Of a stretch of 64,000 nucleotides of DNA, positions 62,893-64,000 are shown one piece after another. The translations under genes and the position numbers were made by a program. The stretch is from Kordia sp. (lineage in GTDB: Bacteria; Bacteroidota; Bacteroidia; Flavobacteriales; Flavobacteriaceae), in contig NZ_JAKVBC010000029.1 in assembly GCF_022447245.1 (NCBI RefSeq), forward strand, positions 1-64,000. The letters are read 5' to 3'. The stretch's first letter is position 1; every line of letters starts with the position of its first letter. The notes under the pieces were generated by a model that saw only the letters and a program-made list of their open reading frames with translations, was not told where the DNA came from and made no database searches.

Positions 62893-64000
62893 TTATTTCT
62901 CAAGTCCGTTTTTGAGCACATTTTGAATTCCAGCTAAATGTTCTGAGAATTGCATCATTTGCGCTAATACCTGCGCCATTTCATTGTTTTTGCCAATTCC
63001 TTTGAGTTTGTTATTTGTGACAAAGTTTTCTTTGATGGTTTCCCAACGTTCCTGCTCTTTTCCGAGTAAGGTTTCTGTGAGTTCTTTATATTTTAACAAG
63101 TTCGCCTCTGCGGCATTTGTGAGCGTTTGCGACTCATTCTCATAATGTGATAATAAGAGTGTTTGCAATTCTTTGTCGTTCATCACTGGAACTACTTTTG
63201 CCACCAATTTATTCATATCTCTATACGAGCCTTGCAATTTAAATGCTGGTTCCGTACGATCCGCGTCATCCATAGCAGCCGATTTAATATAAGTTGAATT
63301 TACGTGCATCACTACATCTCTTACAGCCAATACTTTTTCAATTACAGCAACGTATTCCTGCATTTCTTGTTTGCTATGATTTCCTATAAATTCTATTCCT
63401 TCCTGCGTACCCGATTCTATCATTTCTACAAACTTATAGACATCCTCAAAGGCAGTACTACTCAATTGATGTAATATTGGATTGGAAGTCAACGCGTTTT
63501 CTATTAAGCTTAATTTAAATAAAGAAGCCGTTTCTCCAATAATATCTCCCAAATTGTAGATATCTGCTCTATTGGCTAACATGTCAGGGATTTGAAATTT
63601 TTCGCCGCTTTCCGTATATGGATTTCCTGCCATGACTACACAAAACTTTTTGCTTCTAAAGTCGTATGTTTTTGGCTTTCCATTGTATACACCTTCTATT
63701 TTTCGGGTTCCATCTGCCAAAGAGATGAATTTTTGTAAAAACTCTGGATTGCAATGTTGAATATCGTCCAAATACAGCATCACATTATTACCCATTTCAA
63801 AAGCAAGATTCAGTTTCTTCAGCTCTTCTCTTGCTGCTGCATTGGAAGCAGACATTGGATCTACTGCAGTGACTTCATGACCTATTGCAGGACCATTTAT
63901 TTTCATAAAAACCAATCCAAGTCTATTGGCAAGGTATTCCATTAGTGTCGTTTTTCCATATCCTGGTGGTGAAACTAAAAGCAACATTCCCATTCGGTCT
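62893..64000 (-). CDS. AAA ATPase (MoxR-like, DUF3686-type C-terminal part), truncated by window
   Basis: 369 codons visible, continuing past base 64000 at the 5' end (DR precede the first visible Met). Walker A SPPGYGKTT, Walker B MLYLDDIQH, sensor-type VVMAGNPYTESGEKFQIPDM (MoxR-like), then ANRADIYNLGDIIGETASLF and a helical C-terminal region ending AGIQNVLKNGLEK. It looks like the ATPase end of the large DNA-repair-ATPase-like DUF3686 proteins, but that name rests on general pattern. An AAA+ machine that remodels a partner protein. Confidence 0.75.
   Translation of the reverse strand, partial: DRMGMLLLVSPPGYGKTTLMEYLANRLGLVFMKINGPAIGHEVTAVDPMSASNAAAREELKKLNLAFEMGNNVMLYLDDIQHCNPEFLQKFISLADGTRKIEGVYNGKPKTYDFRSKKFCVVMAGNPYTESGEKFQIPDMLANRADIYNLGDIIGETASLFKLSLIENALTSNPILHQLSSTAFEDVYKFVEMIESGTQEGIEFIGNHSKQEMQEYVAVIEKVLAVRDVVMHVNSTYIKSAAMDDADRTEPAFKLQGSYRDMNKLVAKVVPVMNDKELQTLLLSHYENESQTLTNAAEANLLKYKELTETLLGKEQERWETIKENFVTNNKLKGIGKNNEMAQVLAQMMQFSEHLAGIQNVLKNGLEK

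Noticed and set aside
1-64000. CRISPR array or regularly spaced repeats
   Set aside because: Repeats found are two- to four-copy REP or IS pieces without regular spacers; no Cas-like proteins occur.

Overview
The window is AT-rich chromosomal DNA from a marine-type Flavobacteriaceae (Bacteroidetes). The evidence is the TAnnTTTG promoter cores, three secreted proteins ending in type IX secretion (T9SS) sorting domains, lipoproteins with Bacteroidetes-style lipoboxes, SCO1/SenC and FeoAB of flavobacterial type, a sigma/FecR/TonB-receptor triad, and REP/RAYT and IS debris typical of the group. The genus cannot be fixed from the sequence alone; Kordia-like is only a guess.

Layout. 1-3050 is a decaying accessory island. 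It holds a truncated IS3-type transposase, covarying REP hairpins, a broken REP-associated tyrosine transposase (RAYT), an IS982-type remnant, and small lipoprotein or membrane ORFs start-coupled to orphan C-terminal ORF tails. 3061-5388 is a PlpD-like patatin/outer-membrane barrel. 5628-7516 is a DDE insertion element beside tRNA-Asn, with two sequences upstream that resemble the 3' end of that tRNA. 7621-14244 holds rseP, an M1 aminopeptidase, SCO1 and feoA-feoB-FeoB-associated protein. 14254-16041 is a run of three beta-barrel paralogs, the third broken by an internal deletion. 16512-24586 is a metal-uptake locus: a DtxR/MntR-type repressor, a complete ABC importer, a broken C39-like gene at its end, and a divergent TonB-dependent receptor with a palindrome over its promoter. 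24739-33056 holds a polyprenyl synthase, then a TetR-TolC-adaptor-RND efflux operon with an operator-like palindrome in front and a broken S23-type four-helix-bundle gene inside it.

33429-38805 carries a MORN-like secreted protein and an ECF sigma/FecR/TonB-receptor unit. 39121-49815 is mostly core: aspS, a T9SS propeller protein, two lipoproteins, a histidine-ladder coiled-coil lipoprotein, a ClC protein lacking the gating glutamate, a cold-shock protein, tadA and dxs. 49870-57723 holds a frameshifted DUF1801 gene, two tandem 938-residue Asp-box T9SS proteins, and dgt. 57955-61320 holds a phosphate transporter with a fused PhoU-like tail and a DUF6503-like protein. 61376-62646 is an IS256-type element with intact-looking ends and three in-frame stops in its transposase. 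The window ends inside a large AAA ATPase.

The best candidates for less-described biology are: the MntR-controlled TonB-receptor plus ABC importer whose two permeases both carry C-terminal winged-helix-like tails; the His-ladder lipoprotein; the C39-like pseudoenzyme at the end of the metal operon; and the REP/RAYT and tail-plus-small-ORF island at the left edge. Several genes carry a single lesion (one stop or one homopolymer frameshift), so true decay and sequence error must be told apart.
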